Shown here: positions 26,198-34,133 of the stretch, in pieces
Layout: each line of letters begins with the position of its first letter
How positions within the stretch are numbered: position 1 is the first letter of the stretch
From: Nitrosospira briensis
Lineage (GTDB): Bacteria; Pseudomonadota; Gammaproteobacteria; Burkholderiales; Nitrosomonadaceae
Assembly (NCBI RefSeq): GCF_900115125.1
Contig: NZ_FOVJ01000001.1
Location: 1,140,612-1,204,611, forward strand
DNA length: 64,000 bases
Direction of reading: 5' to 3'
Translations under genes and position numbers: made by a program
The notes under the pieces: model-generated
Seen by the model: only the letters and a program-made list of their open reading frames with translations
Databases searched by the model: none
Told to the model about the DNA's origin: nothing

Positions 26198-26225
26198 AAA
26201 AAGAAATAGGGGTTATTGGTGCGGA

Positions 26226-26933
26226 CTACCAGTTCTCGCCGAAGGGACGTGCCTCGACCTCGAAACTCCACGCCCGCCGGTCCTGATGCGTCAGGAACCA
26301 GGCTGTCTCAGCGACTCCTGCAGGATCCACGAAGAAGTTGTCCTCCTTGTCAGGCATTGTCTGCCGCGTTTTGGGGAGGTCAACCACACCGTCCACTATT
26401 AGCAACCCAACATGGATTCCCGCCGGCCAAAGCGTGCGAGCCATCGACTCAGCCAGACTGCGCTGCGCGGCCTTTGCCGGCGCGAACGCCGCCGTCCTCT
26501 TTCCACCCCGCAGCGATGCCGTCGCTCCAGTAAAGAGGATGGTGCCCGAACCCCGTGCTTTCATAGCAGGAATGACAGCCTGGGAGCAGATCAGTGAACC
26601 ATAGGCGTTGATACGCCATGCTGCCTCGAACTCGGCAGCCGTGATCTCCTCGACCGATTTGAACACGCCGGAGCCCGCGTTGAAGAGAAGGACCTCCACA
26701 GCGCCAAGATCTGCCGCGATCATGTTGAAAACCCTGCCAATGGACGCGGGATCGCTCACGTCGCACGCATAGGCGCAGGCGCCATCGATCTGCTCGGCAA
26801 GTCCGGCGACCTTTGCGCCATCGCGCGCAAGCAGCGCAACGGCGTACCCGCCGTCAGCGAAGCGCCTAGCCAACGCGGCACCGTTGCCAGGTCCCGCTCC
26901 AGCCACGACAGCTACGGGTTTGCGTTCCTTCAT
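26226..26933 (-). CDS. Short-chain dehydrogenase/reductase-like protein with Phe in place of the catalytic Tyr
   Basis: 235 residues with an SDR Rossmann fold: nucleotide-binding AGAGPGNGAAL (11-21), DV at 58-59 and NAG at 85-87. The usual catalytic Y-x-x-x-K reads F150-APA-K154, so the general acid is missing although the lysine remains. It could have reduced or altered activity, or be a binding protein. The gene is convergent with the efflux operon and only 28 bases from it. Confidence 0.83.
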   Translation of the reverse strand: MKERKPVAVVAGAGPGNGAALARRFADGGYAVALLARDGAKVAGLAEQIDGACAYACDVSDPASIGRVFNMIAADLGAVEVLLFNAGSGVFKSVEEITAAEFEAAWRINAYGSLICSQAVIPAMKARGSGTILFTGATASLRGGKRTAAFAPAKAAQRSLAESMARTLWPAGIHVGLLIVDGVVDLPKTRQTMPDKEDNFFVDPAGVAETAWFLTHQDRRAWSFEVEARPFGENW

Positions 26934-27216
26934 CCCAACCTCCTTCCTCGATCAATGTCAAAACTGGCGCGACGGGCATGACAGTCCTCGTCGCGGCGCC
27001 CTGCTGCCCGAACACATGACTCCATCACTGGGCAAGTTCGAAAGCTTGGAGCGAACATTAAAGAACGTCCATAAGATTAGTGCAATGCCTTTCATTTCGT
27101 GTTGCTCTAAATGTAATTCAGGGGTCTATTCATCTCCCTTTTGTGTTCAGTGCGGATGGTCATGTCTGGTTCTCGCCGATCATCGCCCGTTCTGGAGAGG
27201 AGTTGATCCGTGCACA

Positions 27217-27264
27217 CGTAGAATCCGGGTAGGGGTAAATCAGTTTCTCGAAATAACTGAACAT
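27217..27264 (-). pseudogene. 5' remnant of a second ABC exporter gene
   Basis: Reading minus from ATG 27264, the first 16 codons encode MFSYFEKLIYPYPDST. This is identical to the start of the intact exporter (7794-9623) except Val to Ile at position 9. After Thr16 the frame continues with unrelated residues and stops at 27160. Most differences in the coding part are silent, so the sequence was once under selection. The rest of the gene is absent. Confidence 0.8.
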
Positions 27265-27415
27265 TTACACCATCGAAAAGCATTTTGACCGCGCCCTAAT
27301 TACCAACATTACAGCTTTTCTGATTGACCTTGGGCCGGGGCCTGACTATATTAAAAAACGGCTACGATGCGGTGGGCATGGAACAAAATATATGATAGCA
27401 ACGATTCTCCAATCC
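27217..27415. repeat. Direct repeat copy B, related to 9576-9775
   Basis: Same orientation as copy A and about 17.6 kb from it. It includes the gene start and the upstream non-coding DNA. 27218-27281 matches 9577-9640 at 57 of 64 positions; more distal similarity is weaker. Confidence 0.72.
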
Positions 27416-27491
27416 AGTACCGATCGGCGCCGCATCAGCCAGTCAGGCAGCTAAACGGGGTGATCGGTAACGCGAAACTGAGGGAGTACCT

Positions 27492-28424
27492 ATGTCCGGA
27501 GCCTACGCACATCTCACTATGGTAAATCTGGCCAAAGAACCGGCCCGGCTAGAAAAACAAGGGTTTACGCCCGAGGCAATCATTTCAGTGCTGGATTATT
27601 TCCGGTTTTGCGAGCTTGGCGCTGTCAGCCCGGATTATCCTTATCTCGATATCGCTCATCCCAATGCTTGTCACTGGGCGGACCGAATGCACTATCAGAA
27701 AACCGGCGACATGGTTAAAGCTGGAATCGAACTAATCAGAAAGCTGGACGGCGTGCCGCAGCGGAAAGCGTTTGCGTGGCTACTGGGATATACCAGCCAC
27801 GTCGTCACTGATACGACGATTCATCCTGTTGTCGAACTAAAGGTGGGCGAGTACCAGAAGAACAAGGACAAGCACCGTATTTGCGAGATGCATCAGGACG
27901 CCTATATCTTCCAGCGATTAAACCTTGGTGAAATAGGTTTGGCAGAGCACCTCGACTCCGGAATCTGGGGTTGTTGCGATAAACCGGACAGTGGAAAGCT
28001 GGACCCGGTCATTACAAGCACGTGGCAGAGCATGCTTGAAACTTGTTATGCAAGCGCTTACCAAACCGATCCTCCAGTAATCGATAACTGGCACGGTTCA
28101 TTCAAGTTTGTCGTCGATAAAGCGGAAGAAGGCAACGCACTTCCTCCCTTCGCGCGGCATGTCGCAGTAAACATCGGCTTGACGTATCCGGCTGTTGCCA
28201 ATCTCGATACTCAGTACCTGGAGGAGTTGGCGACGCCACTGGGTGCAATGAGTTACGACCAGATATTCGATCGCGCAATGCAAAACGTCCTGATCGCCTG
28301 GTCGTACATCGCCGATGCGGTCTTCAAAAACAACGACATCTACCGGACAGCAGCAGTAGACTGGAATCTGGACACCGGGAGAGACGCCACGGGCAGCTAC
28401 GTTTACTGGAAAGACAAGGCTTGA
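27492..28424 (+). CDS. Zinc-dependent phospholipase C-like protein
   Basis: 310 residues. The stretch AFAWLLGYTSHVVTDTTIHPVV, with spaced histidines and aspartate, matches the zinc-dependent phospholipase C/S1-P1 nuclease-like domain. Further His residues (AHPNACHWADRMHY) may complete the metal site. No signal peptide is evident, unlike secreted phospholipases, so a cytoplasmic role or another substrate is possible. It starts downstream of the ABC-gene remnant and is followed within three bases by a lipoprotein gene, suggesting a two-gene unit. Confidence 0.75.
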   Translation: MSGAYAHLTMVNLAKEPARLEKQGFTPEAIISVLDYFRFCELGAVSPDYPYLDIAHPNACHWADRMHYQKTGDMVKAGIELIRKLDGVPQRKAFAWLLGYTSHVVTDTTIHPVVELKVGEYQKNKDKHRICEMHQDAYIFQRLNLGEIGLAEHLDSGIWGCCDKPDSGKLDPVITSTWQSMLETCYASAYQTDPPVIDNWHGSFKFVVDKAEEGNALPPFARHVAVNIGLTYPAVANLDTQYLEELATPLGAMSYDQIFDRAMQNVLIAWSYIADAVFKNNDIYRTAAVDWNLDTGRDATGSYVYWKDKA

Positions 28425-28426
28425 TT

Positions 28427-28873
28427 ATGGTCAGGACAAACGGCGGTGTTGGCATTACCCTCATTACCTTATCGATCGTCATTTCTTCCCTTTCGTTAGC
28501 AAGCTGCACCCACGGCTCGAGGCCGCCCAATAGCGAGGAAATGTATATAAAAGCCTCTGCCCTCACCAAACTATCGGCTGCGGTGGAATCCACCGTCCGT
28601 TACAAAAACCCGCCACTCGAGCTCAGCGAAAGCGAATTACTGACGCTCGCCACGAGGCATGATCCAGTACTGCTGGAAAACTTCAAAGACTATAAGGTCA
28701 GGGTGCTGCGCCAGGAACGGCACTCGGTTGTACTCGTTTGCGATGCATCAGGCAGTCGCGCCTTATTGGAAGATGCCGGATGTTCAGGCCGGATGGATCG
28801 CGAACGCTGGATGGGGAAGCCGGAATCCTGCGAGTTTTCAATTGATGCGAAAGAGGTATGCGGGGGAGACTGA
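28427..28873 (+). CDS. Small putative lipoprotein, unknown function
   Basis: 148 residues. The N-terminus has a hydrophobic stretch ending LSLASC, a plausible lipobox. The rest is charged and mainly helical, with three Cys near the C-terminus (DAGCSGR, ESCEF, KEVCGG). ATG 28427 is preferred over an upstream TTG because AAGG lies seven bases before it. It follows the phospholipase-like gene directly and may act with it in the envelope. The family was not recognised. Confidence 0.7.
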   Translation: MVRTNGGVGITLITLSIVISSLSLASCTHGSRPPNSEEMYIKASALTKLSAAVESTVRYKNPPLELSESELLTLATRHDPVLLENFKDYKVRVLRQERHSVVLVCDASGSRALLEDAGCSGRMDRERWMGKPESCEFSIDAKEVCGGD

Positions 28874-28973
28874 ATGATTCTTTTTCACGTTGAGCAGTTT
28901 AATTGAAACGCGAGACAGATTTCGGAGGATGAGCGCCACGAATTGCAGTCGATTCTTTCTGTTCTCCCCGATT

Positions 28974-30560
28974 CTACCGTCTTAATACCGTATCCCTCGC
29001 CTCCGGCAACAGTTCCGGATAATCGCGGCTGTAGTGCAGTCCCCGACTTTCGTGGCGCAACATCGCGCTTTGCACGATAAGGTCGGCGCTATCGACCAGA
29101 TTGCGCAGCTCCAGCAGATCGCTCGTGACCCGGAAGTTAGCGTAATACTCATTGATTTCTTCATGCAGCAGTTCGATGCGGTGCTGTGCCCGTTGCAATC
29201 GCTTGCTCGTTCTGACTATGCCGACGTAGCTCCACATGAAACGCCGGAGCTCGTCCCAGTTATGCGATATGACGATTTCCTCGTCGGCGTTGGTTACGCG
29301 GCTTTCGTCCCACTGCGGTAATTCGATGGCCGGCTCGGGCGGTTGCTCGATGATATCCCTGGCCGCGGCCTGTCCGAACACCAGGCATTCCAGCAGCGAA
29401 TTGCTTGCCAACCGATTAGCGCCGTGCAGGCCGGTATGGGCGGTCTCGCCGATTGCATAAAGATTGTCCAGGTCAGTCTTGCCATTCCAGCCGGTCACCA
29501 CGCCGCCGCAGGTGTAGTGCGCAGCAGGCACGACAGGTATGGGCTCTTTGGTTATATCAATGCCGAATTCCAGGCAGCGCTTGTATATATTGGGGAAATG
29601 CTCCTTCAGGAAGTTGGCGGGTTTGTGAGAGATATCGAGATAAACGCAATCGAGCCCGCGTTTTTTCATCTCGAAGTCGATCGCACGGGCAACGATGTCG
29701 CGGGGCGCCAGTTCCGCACGCCCGTCATGCTCAGGCATGAAACGCGTACCATCGGGAAGTTTCAGCAAACCGCCTTCCCCCCGCACTGCCTCGCTGATAA
29801 GAAACGATTTGGCATGGGGATGATACAGGCAGGTTGGATGGAACTGGACAAATTCCATGTTGGCTATGCGGCACCCCGCGCGCCATCCCATTGCGATGCC
29901 ATCGCCTGTGGCGGTATCGGGATTCGTGGTGTAGAGATAAACCTTGCCGGCACCGCCCGTCGCCAGTACCGTGTTGTGCGAACCGACGGTGTAGACTTTT
30001 CCCGTCACCCCGTTCAGCACATAAGCGCCATAACAGCGATTTTCGTTTTCATCTGCACGGCCCAGTTTGGCGCTGGTAATGAGATCGATCGCGATATGAT
30101 GCTCAAGCACCGTGATATTCGGATGTGCGCGCGCCTTTTCGTTCAGTGTCAGTTGCACCGCGTATCCTGTCGCATCAGCAGCATGGATAACCCGCCGCAC
30201 GCTGTGGCCGCCCTCCTGCGTCAAATGATAACCCGTTCCGTTATCATGATCGCGTGTAAAGGGCACTCCTTGTCCGATAAGCCATTGGATAGCAAGCGGG
30301 CCATTTTCCACAACGTATCGGGTAACTTCTTCATTGCATAACCCTGCACCCGCTATGAGAGTGTCGCGGATATGCGCGTCGGGAGAATCTTCCTCCGACA
30401 ATGTTGCGGCGATGCCGCCCTGGGCCCATCCGCTGGCGCCATCCAGTAACGCCCGCTTGGTGATGAGACCTACCTTATTGGTTTGAGCCAGATTAAGCGC
30501 AAGGGTGAGGCCAGCCAGACCGCTGCCTATGATCAGGGTATCAAAATCGAGCTGTGGCAC
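28974..30560 (-). CDS. nadB: L-aspartate oxidase
   Basis: 528 residues, the usual length. The FAD-binding motif [13 protein letters not shown] is near the N-terminus; the succinate dehydrogenase-like signature follows with [11 protein letters not shown] and HPTCLYHP. The C-terminal helical domain is complete. NadB oxidises L-aspartate to iminoaspartate, the first step of NAD synthesis, in the cytosol. The start codon is GTG at 30560, with no ATG in frame upstream nearby. It is divergent from the rpoE side, as in E. coli, though here a copper-binding-type gene lies between. Confidence 0.96.
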   Translation of the reverse strand: MPQLDFDTLIIGSGLAGLTLALNLAQTNKVGLITKRALLDGASGWAQGGIAATLSEEDSPDAHIRDTLIAGAGLCNEEVTRYVVENGPLAIQWLIGQGVPFTRDHDNGTGYHLTQEGGHSVRRVIHAADATGYAVQLTLNEKARAHPNITVLEHHIAIDLITSAKLGRADENENRCYGAYVLNGVTGKVYTVGSHNTVLATGGAGKVYLYTTNPDTATGDGIAMGWRAGCRIANMEFVQFHPTCLYHPHAKSFLISEAVRGEGGLLKLPDGTRFMPEHDGRAELAPRDIVARAIDFEMKKRGLDCVYLDISHKPANFLKEHFPNIYKRCLEFGIDITKEPIPVVPAAHYTCGGVVTGWNGKTDLDNLYAIGETAHTGLHGANRLASNSLLECLVFGQAAARDIIEQPPEPAIELPQWDESRVTNADEEIVISHNWDELRRFMWSYVGIVRTSKRLQRAQHRIELLHEEINEYYANFRVTSDLLELRNLVDSADLIVQSAMLRHESRGLHYSRDYPELLPEARDTVLRR

Positions 30561-30988
30561 TTGATTGTCATTATTTTGGTTTTCTGTGGAATAGAGAATG
30601 ATAACAGACCCGGGCGCTGGCTTTATACCTGCCTCGTGCTTCTATTTCGCAGTGGCAGGATAGGTGGAGCCCAGCGTTAATCCTTCAGGACTTCACAACT
30701 TATAATGGCATAAGAACCAGTTGTCGCAGGTTAAGCAAGAGGATTCGTAGGAATGAGATCAGCCGATGACGGAATCAGGCGCTATCCCCCGGTCGCTGGC
30801 GTAGTTCTTCCCTTTGCGGAAGTGAGCTGCGAGCAAATCCGGTAAAAGAAGTACGCAGGTGGTTTCTCTTTTGAACAGCAAGCGTATGTCTGTTAGCGTA
30901 CAGAATTCGCCAGGGCATAAGCGCATGGTAACAGTTGCATTTTGCCACACGGCAAAATCGATCATGACTTCTCAAAAAGGAGGTTCCC
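30561..30988. other. Divergent intergenic region between nadB and the Cys-rich protein gene
   Basis: 428 bases with no supported gene. It holds the promoter of nadB and, near its right end, a perfect inverted repeat (30939-30958). Confidence 0.55.
30939..30958. promoter_or_regulatory. Perfect inverted repeat upstream of the Cys-rich protein gene
   Basis: ATTTTGCC-ACAC-GGCAAAAT: 8-bp arms and a 4-base centre, ending 30 bases before the GTG start. It could be an operator for a dimeric regulator or an RNA hairpin. It does not match the usual CueR operator. Confidence 0.5.
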
Positions 30989-31333
30989 GTGTTTATGTTT
31001 ACTACCGATGACAAAAGCATGCAAGCTTGCATTGCTGCATGCAGCCATTGCCACCAGACCTGCTTGCAGACCGCCATGAACCATTGCCTGGAATCGGGTG
31101 GCAAGCACGTCGAGGCGGAACATTTCCGTCTTATGATGAACTGTGCAGAAATATGTCAGACGTCGCTGCATTTCATGCTGAGCGGCTCCCAGTTCAGTAA
31201 TCAGACATGTACAATCTGCGCCGAGATTTGTGACGCTTGTGCCGAGAGCTGCGAGCAGCTTGAAGGTATGGAAGAATGCGCCACGGCGTGCCGTGAGTGT
31301 GCAGAAAGTTGCCGGGCGATGTCGGGCCACTGA
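30989..31333 (+). CDS. Four-helix-bundle copper-binding (Csp-like, DUF326) protein
   Basis: 114 residues with 16 Cys, spaced along predicted helices (for example ACIAACSHCHQTC, NCAEIC, CTICAEICDACAESC, CATACRECAESC). This is the pattern of copper storage proteins, which bind many Cu(I) ions inside a four-helix bundle. There is no signal peptide, so it would be a cytosolic copper store. GTG 30989 is preferred, as AAGGAGG ends five bases before it; ATG 30995 would lie eleven bases away. It sits alone between nadB and rpoE, with a perfect inverted repeat just upstream. Confidence 0.87.
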   Translation: MFMFTTDDKSMQACIAACSHCHQTCLQTAMNHCLESGGKHVEAEHFRLMMNCAEICQTSLHFMLSGSQFSNQTCTICAEICDACAESCEQLEGMEECATACRECAESCRAMSGH

Positions 31334-31585
31334 TTTCCCGGGAAATCCAGGAAACGTCTCCGCAAAGTTGGTTGTCGAAGTCAGCTGTTTTCCAGTGCCG
31401 CGCGGACCGTTTTTTGCGCTGCGCTGCATTGAGAAAAACCTGAACTCGGGAGAATAATCGGATTCGCTGGCGCTTAAATTCCTCTGCGGCCCCCGTTAGT
31501 CCGCGGGTCACCGTTGATCGCGTCATCAAATCCTGTCATGGATTTTGTCATGGACACTGTCCTCCTGAATAACCACGTCTTTAGC

Positions 31586-31614
31586 TGAACTAATTTATAC
31601 TATGCGTTGTCTCT
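31586..31614 (+). promoter_or_regulatory. Sigma-E-like promoter of the rpoE operon
   Basis: TGAACTA, then 16 bases, then GTCTCT. The known sigma-E consensus is GGAACTT, 15-16 bases, GTCTAA. Position and spacing fit autoregulation of rpoE. Confidence 0.5.
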
Positions 31615-31672
31615 TCACACAGACCACGAATAGTGGGCTTGTGCCTAATTCCCTGATGAACCCTTGAACGGG

Positions 31673-31716
31673 TATACTTGACTGGGCTGCTTCGTAATGC
31701 AGCAGTTACAAGTATA
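31673..31716 (+). promoter_or_regulatory. Long bulged hairpin in the rpoE leader
   Basis: Pairs TATACTTG with CAAGTATA, ACTG with CAGT and CTGC with GCAG. The two symmetric arms make 16 base pairs, interrupted by a 2-base bulge on each side (GG, TA); the 8-base loop is TTCGTAAT. It ends 27 bases before ATG 31744. Confidence 0.65.
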
Positions 31717-31743
31717 ACAATCATGACTCAGGGACCAGGCGGC

Positions 31744-32346
31744 ATGAGTGACCGGGAAATCGATCAGCAACTAGTGGAGCGCGCTCAGCATGGGGACAAA
31801 AAAGCGTTCGATCTGCTGGTGGTCAAATATCAGCGCAAGCTTGCACGATTGCTGTCGCAATTTATCCGCGATTCGGCGGAAGTGGAGGATGTAACCCAGG
31901 AAGCCTTTATAAAGGCCTATCGTGCCTTGCCGTCGTTTCGCGGGGATAGCGCGTTTTATACCTGGTTGTACCGAATTGGTATTAATACCGCGAAGAATTT
32001 TCTGGTGGCCCAGGGCCGGCGGGCGCCGACCACTGGCAACGGATTTGATAATGAAGACGCCGAAGGGTTCGAGGAAGCCAGTCAGTTACGAGAAATGAAC
32101 ACGCCTGAAAGCGAACTAACAAGCAAACAAATCGCTCAAACGGTGAACCAGACGCTGGAGGAATTGCCTGAAGAATTACGTACGGCAATTACGCTGAGAG
32201 AAATTGAGGGGCTGAGTTATGATGAAATTGCAGTCATCATGAATTGCCCCATTGGTACGGTTCGGTCACGAATATTTCGTGCCCGGGAAGCGATAGCGGA
32301 AAAATTACGGCCCCTGCTGGGGACCGGCAAAGATAAGAGGTGGTGA
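31744..32346 (+). CDS. rpoE: RpoE (AlgU)-type extracytoplasmic function sigma factor
   Basis: 200 residues from ATG 31744, which starts the family-typical MSDREIDQQLVERAQ; open sequence further upstream is not conserved in type. Region 2 (KAFDLLVVKYQRKLARLLSQF ... DVTQEAFIKAYRALPSF) and region 4 (LPEELRTAITLREIEGLSYDEIA) are complete. It directs RNA polymerase to envelope-stress genes. It is followed after one base by its anti-sigma gene, then rseB and mucD, one operon. The leader carries a sigma-E-like promoter and a long hairpin, pointing to both autoregulation and possible RNA-level control. Confidence 0.95.
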   Translation: MSDREIDQQLVERAQHGDKKAFDLLVVKYQRKLARLLSQFIRDSAEVEDVTQEAFIKAYRALPSFRGDSAFYTWLYRIGINTAKNFLVAQGRRAPTTGNGFDNEDAEGFEEASQLREMNTPESELTSKQIAQTVNQTLEELPEELRTAITLREIEGLSYDEIAVIMNCPIGTVRSRIFRAREAIAEKLRPLLGTGKDKRW

Positions 32347-32347
32347 C

Positions 32348-32914
32348 ATGCAAGATAAAATATCGGCGTTGATGGACAGTGAACTGGACCCGGAAGATGC
32401 GGCGGCTGTAGTCGAACAATTCGCAAAAACAGACGGGTTACGTGAACAATGGGCGGTTTATCATCTGATCAGCGATGCTTTGGGACAATCGGAGGTTAGG
32501 CCTTTCGATATCTCGCAGCGTGTTAGCGCAAGATTGGCTGCGGAACCGGCTATACAGGACATTCCGGCCATTCAGGCTATTGCCTCTGTGCCTGTGCTTC
32601 GCCCGGCGACGAGGCGGAAGCCTGTTGCCTATGCGGCCGCAGCTTCAATCGCCGCGGTAGCGGTGGCAGGATGGATGAGTTTACAAACAACACAAGGACC
32701 CGCGCCCTTGCAGCAAAACCTGGCGGACAACAGGCAATCGCCCGCCGCCGCCCTGCCCGCAATCCCGGTGGCGGCAACTTCTCCGAAGTCTGCTCCCACT
32801 CAAATTAATGATTACCTGCTGGCGCACCGGGAATTTTCACCCAGCATGGCGATGCATGGCGTAGCGCCCTATATGCGTACGGTTTCGGAATCACGCGAAA
32901 ACTACGCCAGATGA
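32348..32914 (+). CDS. rseA: RseA/MucA-type anti-sigma factor
   Basis: 188 residues. The N-terminal cytoplasmic part (MQDKISALMDSELDPEDAAAVVEQF) is the sigma-binding RseA_N domain. A single membrane segment follows around 98-116 (VAYAAAASIAAVAVAGWM), then a periplasmic tail ending in the conserved SPSMAMHGVAPYMRTV stretch. It holds RpoE at the inner membrane until cleaved under envelope stress. The start has AGAGGTGG upstream, and its stop overlaps the rseB start by four bases. Confidence 0.9.
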   Translation: MQDKISALMDSELDPEDAAAVVEQFAKTDGLREQWAVYHLISDALGQSEVRPFDISQRVSARLAAEPAIQDIPAIQAIASVPVLRPATRRKPVAYAAAASIAAVAVAGWMSLQTTQGPAPLQQNLADNRQSPAAALPAIPVAATSPKSAPTQINDYLLAHREFSPSMAMHGVAPYMRTVSESRENYAR

Positions 32915-33897
32915 CACGGGTTGCGCTGGCTGCCCTGTTGCTGCTATCCACCCACATTCAGCCTGTTTTTGCGCAAGCTCCGTCCAATTCATCCCCAGAG
33001 GCGCTAGACTGGCTGCAAAAGATTGCCGCCGCGCCGCGTAAGCATAATTACGTCGGCACATTCGTTTATTCATCCGGTAACCACATCGAGACCTCCCGCA
33101 TCATCCATCTGGTGAACGAGGAAGGGGAGCATGAGAAAAGCGTGGTGCTGGACGGTCCGCCGCGGGAAATTATCCGCAACAATGACGAAATGCGATGTTA
33201 TCTGCCGGAAAGCAAGACCGTCGTAACGGAAAAACGCTGGTTACGCAAGGTTTTCCCCGCGCTGCTGCCGCAGCCGCTCACCAACCTCGACGAGGGCTAT
33301 ATTGTTAAAAAAGGGGGGCAGGAGCGCGTCAGCGATTATCTGTGCCAGGTAATCGAACTGATACCCAGGGATGATAAGCGTTATGGCCAGAAGCTATGGG
33401 TAGACATCAATACCGGCTTGCTCCTTAAAGCTGCGGTAATGGACAAGGATGAGGTGGTAGAACAATTTGTTTTTACGGAACTGGAAATTGGCGGTGAGAT
33501 AAGCAAGGAACAGCTGCGATCCAAATACGCTGCGAAAGCCGGCGAGTGGCACACTACCAATCTCGTGTCATCTACAACAGGAAGCGGCAAACTCGGATGG
33601 CACGTTAATGACCCGCCCCCAGGGTTCAAAAAAATCATTGAAATGAAACGTAATCTTTCCGGAAAACCGAAACCGATTGGACATATCGCGCTATCGGATG
33701 GCCTCGCAGCGGTATCGGTTTTTATAGAACCGGTATCCAAGGACCTTTCCCCACCAGCTGAGGGGCTTTACCACAGCCGGGGCGCAATCAATATCTATAC
33801 GCGTACTTTGGCTGACAACGTCATAACCACGGTCGGCGAGGTGCCGCCTGCCACAGTAATGCAAATCGGGAACTCGGTAAGCAATAAACGCAACTGA
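32911..33897 (+). CDS. rseB: RseB/MucB-type periplasmic regulator of sigma-E
   Basis: 328 residues with a signal peptide (1-22, VFAQA) and the MucB/RseB fold: a LolA-like N-domain (SPEALDWLQKIAAAPRKHNYVGTFVY) and a smaller C-domain. It binds RseA in the periplasm and shields it from cleavage, releasing on sensing lipoprotein or LPS signals. It overlaps rseA by an ATGA and precedes mucD by 237 bases, a gap that contains a perfect inverted repeat. Confidence 0.92.
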   Translation: MTRVALAALLLLSTHIQPVFAQAPSNSSPEALDWLQKIAAAPRKHNYVGTFVYSSGNHIETSRIIHLVNEEGEHEKSVVLDGPPREIIRNNDEMRCYLPESKTVVTEKRWLRKVFPALLPQPLTNLDEGYIVKKGGQERVSDYLCQVIELIPRDDKRYGQKLWVDINTGLLLKAAVMDKDEVVEQFVFTELEIGGEISKEQLRSKYAAKAGEWHTTNLVSSTTGSGKLGWHVNDPPPGFKKIIEMKRNLSGKPKPIGHIALSDGLAAVSVFIEPVSKDLSPPAEGLYHSRGAINIYTRTLADNVITTVGEVPPATVMQIGNSVSNKRN

Positions 33898-34043
33898 ACC
33901 TGGAGTTGCAGTATTCGGCGGCAGGCATAGCTGGGTGCTCCGGCGACATTGAGAAATGCTGCACAACGTCGTTTCCGGTTTCAGCCCTTCCCCGTCAAGC
34001 CCAGGTATCTGCCGGGAGGTGGGGAAAATATCCGGTTTAAAAC

Positions 34044-34056
34044 TCCACCCCATCCA
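34044..34056 (-). repeat. Partial copy of the dispersed TTGGACGGGGTGGA motif
   Basis: On the minus strand it reads TGGATGGGGTGGA, matching the core of the copies at 4204-4225 and 57419-57440 at 12 of 13 positions. It lies between rseB and mucD. Confidence 0.35.
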
Positions 34057-34077
34057 CGGGGATGTATTTACAGAGGT

Positions 34078-34100
34078 TCAGCTTGATCGCCTCAAGCTGA
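34078..34100. promoter_or_regulatory. Perfect 9-bp inverted repeat upstream of mucD
   Basis: TCAGCTTGA-TCGCC-TCAAGCTGA, ending 33 bases before ATG 34134. With no U-tract it is more likely an operator or a 5' UTR hairpin than a terminator. Confidence 0.5.
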
Positions 34101-34133
34101 TGGTTTCATTTTTATTCCTATGGAAGACAGAGA

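Larger units (their letters stand above)
26934..27491. other. Intergenic region containing the ABC-gene remnant
   Basis: 558 bases. From 26934 to about 27216 nothing recognisable was found. The right half carries the truncated copy of the ABC gene start and its upstream DNA. The remaining bases lead into the phospholipase-like gene. Confidence 0.6.
31334..31743. other. rpoE leader and promoter region
   Basis: 410 bases without a gene. It contains a phased direct repeat (TGTCATGGA at 31534-31542 and 31546-31554), a sigma-E-like promoter (31586-31614) and a long hairpin (31673-31716). Confidence 0.65.

Noticed and set aside
26884..27288. 134-residue plus-strand frame over the SDR start and the ABC remnant
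   Set aside because: It overlaps the SDR gene on the other strand and the repeat; no domain.
31514..31529. FNR-box-like TTGAT-ATCAA upstream of rpoE
   Set aside because: The spacer is six bases, whereas FNR sites need four.
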